Source: Branchiostoma floridae
Lineage: Eukaryota; Chordata; Leptocardii; Amphioxiformes; Branchiostomatidae
Direction of reading: 5' to 3'
Assembly (NCBI RefSeq): GCF_000003815.2
Contig: NC_049993.1
Location: forward strand, 8,650,894-8,692,617
Length of the DNA: 41,724 nt
The first letter of the stretch is position 1. Every line of letters begins with the position of its first letter. The notes under the pieces were generated by a model. That model did not search any database. It had not been told where the DNA came from and saw only the letters and a list, made by a program, of their open reading frames with translations. Made by a program: the position numbers and the translations under genes. Positions 39,641-41,724 of this stretch are shown here, piece after piece.

Positions 39641-40838
39641 ATGCAGACTGTATAGTTATCCATAGTAGCCAAGGCTGTAGTTTAACTATGTACATGTATG
39701 TTGAGGACTATGCTATTTTTCATTTTTGTGAACAGACCTATTTTCATTGTTGTATCTTTTTCTGTCAAGGAAATAATACCATCTTTTAATATTGACTTCT
39801 TATCTTATTGCCACTTTATTGTGTTTTGAGTGCTTGCATATGAGAATTTTCTGAAGAGGAAGTTCTGAAACCAAAATTTCACTTATTGATATTATACATT
39901 ATTTCCTCATAGTGATTCAGATAGAAAGAATGAATTATCTTCACTGCTGCATGTTGGTATAGCACATTGTGATGTGAATTTGTGCTAGGTGCAAGGTACT
40001 GTTTGTGCTTGTAGTAAATGCAATGTATTTAGACCCTGCAACTTCCAAACAAAACCACAGCATATGTTGTAAGAAAGAAACAGAAAGAAACAATATCCTG
40101 ACTCCGGGGATTCGAACCCGCTTCAAATCCGGCCCGCCAGATCACAAACCCACCAACGGCAACCACTACACTACAAAAGGCTGACAGCCATTTGGCATGG
40201 TCAGTTGGTGGTACTTGAACCCCACTGTTACACCGTCCAGAACAAAAGCTGCAAAAACCAAAAGTTCTGCTGCAATGCCAAGGCCACACTCCAGGAGGTC
40301 CAAAATCTACCCTAGCCTTTGTCTTCCCAACACTTACCAACAAACCAAATACCATGATTGCATTCTCATCCAGAGGTTCTTGAATTATGCTGACCAAAGA
40401 TATCCAGAGAGACACACATTCAGATAGACATACCTGCACGCAGTCATACCCAAAACAATACCTCCAATTTCCATTGAGGTAAAGAGAACTACAATGATGT
40501 TGCAATTTCAATGAGATAAAGAATAATAACTCTTTGATATATGTGCTTTTATATATGTAAAACAGCGACTCCTATCAGGTATTTTCAGTAGTGCATTAAA
40601 GACAAGTTAATCTCGACCTCTACAACTGGATAAAATCAATGTCTACAGCTCTCTACAGTTTGGAAAACTCATACTTCCTTGCAGTAGTTAGAGATTCTTA
40701 ACCAAAGCCAAACCAGACCTGAACGTTATTCCACGATGAAGCTGTTTTACATTAAACGTAACGGTTATGTTCTTAACAATTCACTCAGAACTCAAATGAA
40801 GGGAATAAGGATGACCTATATATTTAGAGCCTATTATA
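39641..40838. other. intergenic, AT-rich
   Basis: No gene was recognised apart from the tRNA-like SINE at 40070-40195. Confidence 0.5.
40070..40195 (-). repeat. tRNA-derived SINE or tRNA pseudogene
   Basis: On the minus strand, GTAGTGTAGTGGTTGCCG (A box) is followed about 45 nt later by GGGTTCGAATCCCC (a perfect B-box core) and then a TTTCTTTCTGTTTCTTTC tail. The T-stem pairs over only about three bases and no acceptor stem forms, so a functional tRNA is unlikely. Confidence 0.5.
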
Positions 40839-41724
40839 GTATGGCCAAAGTATAACCAATGTATGACCAAGGTATGACCAAGGTAAGACCAAGGTATGGC
40901 CAAGGTATGACCAAGGTATGACCAAGGTATGGCCGAGGTATGGCCGAGGTATGACCGAGGTATGGCCAAGGTATGACCAAGGTATGGCCAAGGTATGACC
41001 AAGGTATTACCAAGGTATGACCAAGGTATGGCCAAGGTATGACCAAGGTATGACCAAGATATAGCCAAGGTATGGCCAAGGTATGACCAAGGTAGGTATG
41101 GCCAAGGTATGACCAATGTATGACCAAGGTATGACCAAGGTATGGCCAAGGTATGACCAAGGTATGACCAAGGTATGGCCAAGGTATGACCAAGGTATGG
41201 CCAAGGTATGACCAAGGTATGACCAAGATATAGCCAAGGTATGGCCAAGGTATGACCAAGGTATGACCAAGGTATGGCCAAGGTATGACCAAGGTATGGC
41301 CAAGGTATACCAAGGCATGACCAAGGTATAACCAAGGTATGACCAAGGTATGGCCAAGGTATGACCAAGGAATGTCTAAGGTATGGCCAAGGTATGATCA
41401 AGGTATAACCAAGATATGGCCAATGTATGACCAAGGTATGACCAAGGTACGGCCAAGGTATGACCAAGGTATGGCCAAGGAATGTCCAAGGCCTGGCCAA
41501 GGTATGATCAAGGTATAACCAAGGTATGGCCAAGGTATGATCCAGGAATGACCCAGTGATCGTCAAGGTATGACCAAGGTATTACCCAGGTACGGCCAAA
41601 GTATGTCCAAGGTATCTACCAAGGTATGATTTAGGTATTAACCAAGGTATGGACCAATGTATGGTTCACGGTATGACCAAGGTATGGCCAAGGGTATGGT
41701 TCAAGGGATTTTAAAAAGTTTGGT
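40839..41724. repeat. 11-bp minisatellite (GACCAAGGTAT/GGCCAAGGTAT)
   Basis: About 80 copies of an 11-bp unit run to the window end. Two main variants, TATGACCAAGG and TATGGCCAAGG, are interspersed, with scattered point changes, a few indels (near 41090 and 41310) and decay towards 41700. Because 11 is not a multiple of 3 and the unit lacks minus-strand stops, all three minus frames are open. Those frames are not genes. Confidence 0.95.

Noticed and set aside
40095-40180. Functional tRNA gene on the minus strand
   Set aside because: The A and B boxes are present, but the T-stem is broken and no acceptor stem pairs, so it is treated as SINE-derived.
40781-41566. Long minus-strand open frames of HTLAIPWSYLG-like repeats
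   Set aside because: They are translations of the 11-bp minisatellite. All three frames are open, which shows that absence of stops is a property of the repeat and not of a gene.

Overview
The window looks like nuclear DNA of an amphioxus (Branchiostoma-like cephalochordate). It contains multi-exon genes with GT-AG introns, a MAP3K1 orthologue very close to the vertebrate protein, and a Tx1/L1-type LINE. It also has many small inverted-repeat transposons and tandem repeats that copy splice junctions. From memory, unverified, junction-copying minisatellites called 'mirages' were described in amphioxus. The genus is an inference.

Layout. (1) 1-3337: the 3' part of a Tx1/L1-like non-LTR retrotransposon on the + strand, with an uninterrupted ORF2 cut by the window start. 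(2) 3693-4392: a 0.7-kb inverted-repeat element with TA flanks. (3) 22.4 kb down to about 4.6 kb, minus strand: MAP3K1 (MEKK1). I reconstructed 17 coding exons by hand. Their lengths sum to 3915 nt, exactly 1305 codons, and every splice phase agrees. The protein order is a Ser/Thr-rich N-terminus, SWIM, RING, a HEAT/ARM-like region, a disordered linker and a STE11-type kinase domain. (4) About 22.4-23.2 kb: a GC-rich promoter area, probably shared with the divergent gene. (5) 23.2-30.4 kb: a long 5' intron or intergenic stretch with one CGCGAA-rich MITE and a candidate alternative first exon. (6) 30.5-38.2 kb, plus strand: a second complete gene of nine coding exons (2901 nt, 966 aa), which I cannot name. 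One of its introns carries a LINE fragment and a hAT-like element. (7) 38.2-40.8 kb: 3' UTR and intergenic DNA with a tRNA-like SINE. (8) 40.84 kb to the end: an 11-bp minisatellite.

The most striking pattern is that nine exon edges in the two genes lie in, or directly against, tandem repeats whose units include the splice junction or the coding end. They are MAP3K1 exons 4, 6, 9, 10, 11, 15 and 17, and exons 5 and 9 of the second gene. Decoy splice sites are therefore scattered through the introns. One decoy is a possible in-frame 45-nt cassette exon. MAP3K1 is expected to be a cytoplasmic MAP3K and E3 ligase upstream of the JNK and ERK cascades. Nothing shows a functional link between it and the divergent neighbour beyond the likely shared promoter.
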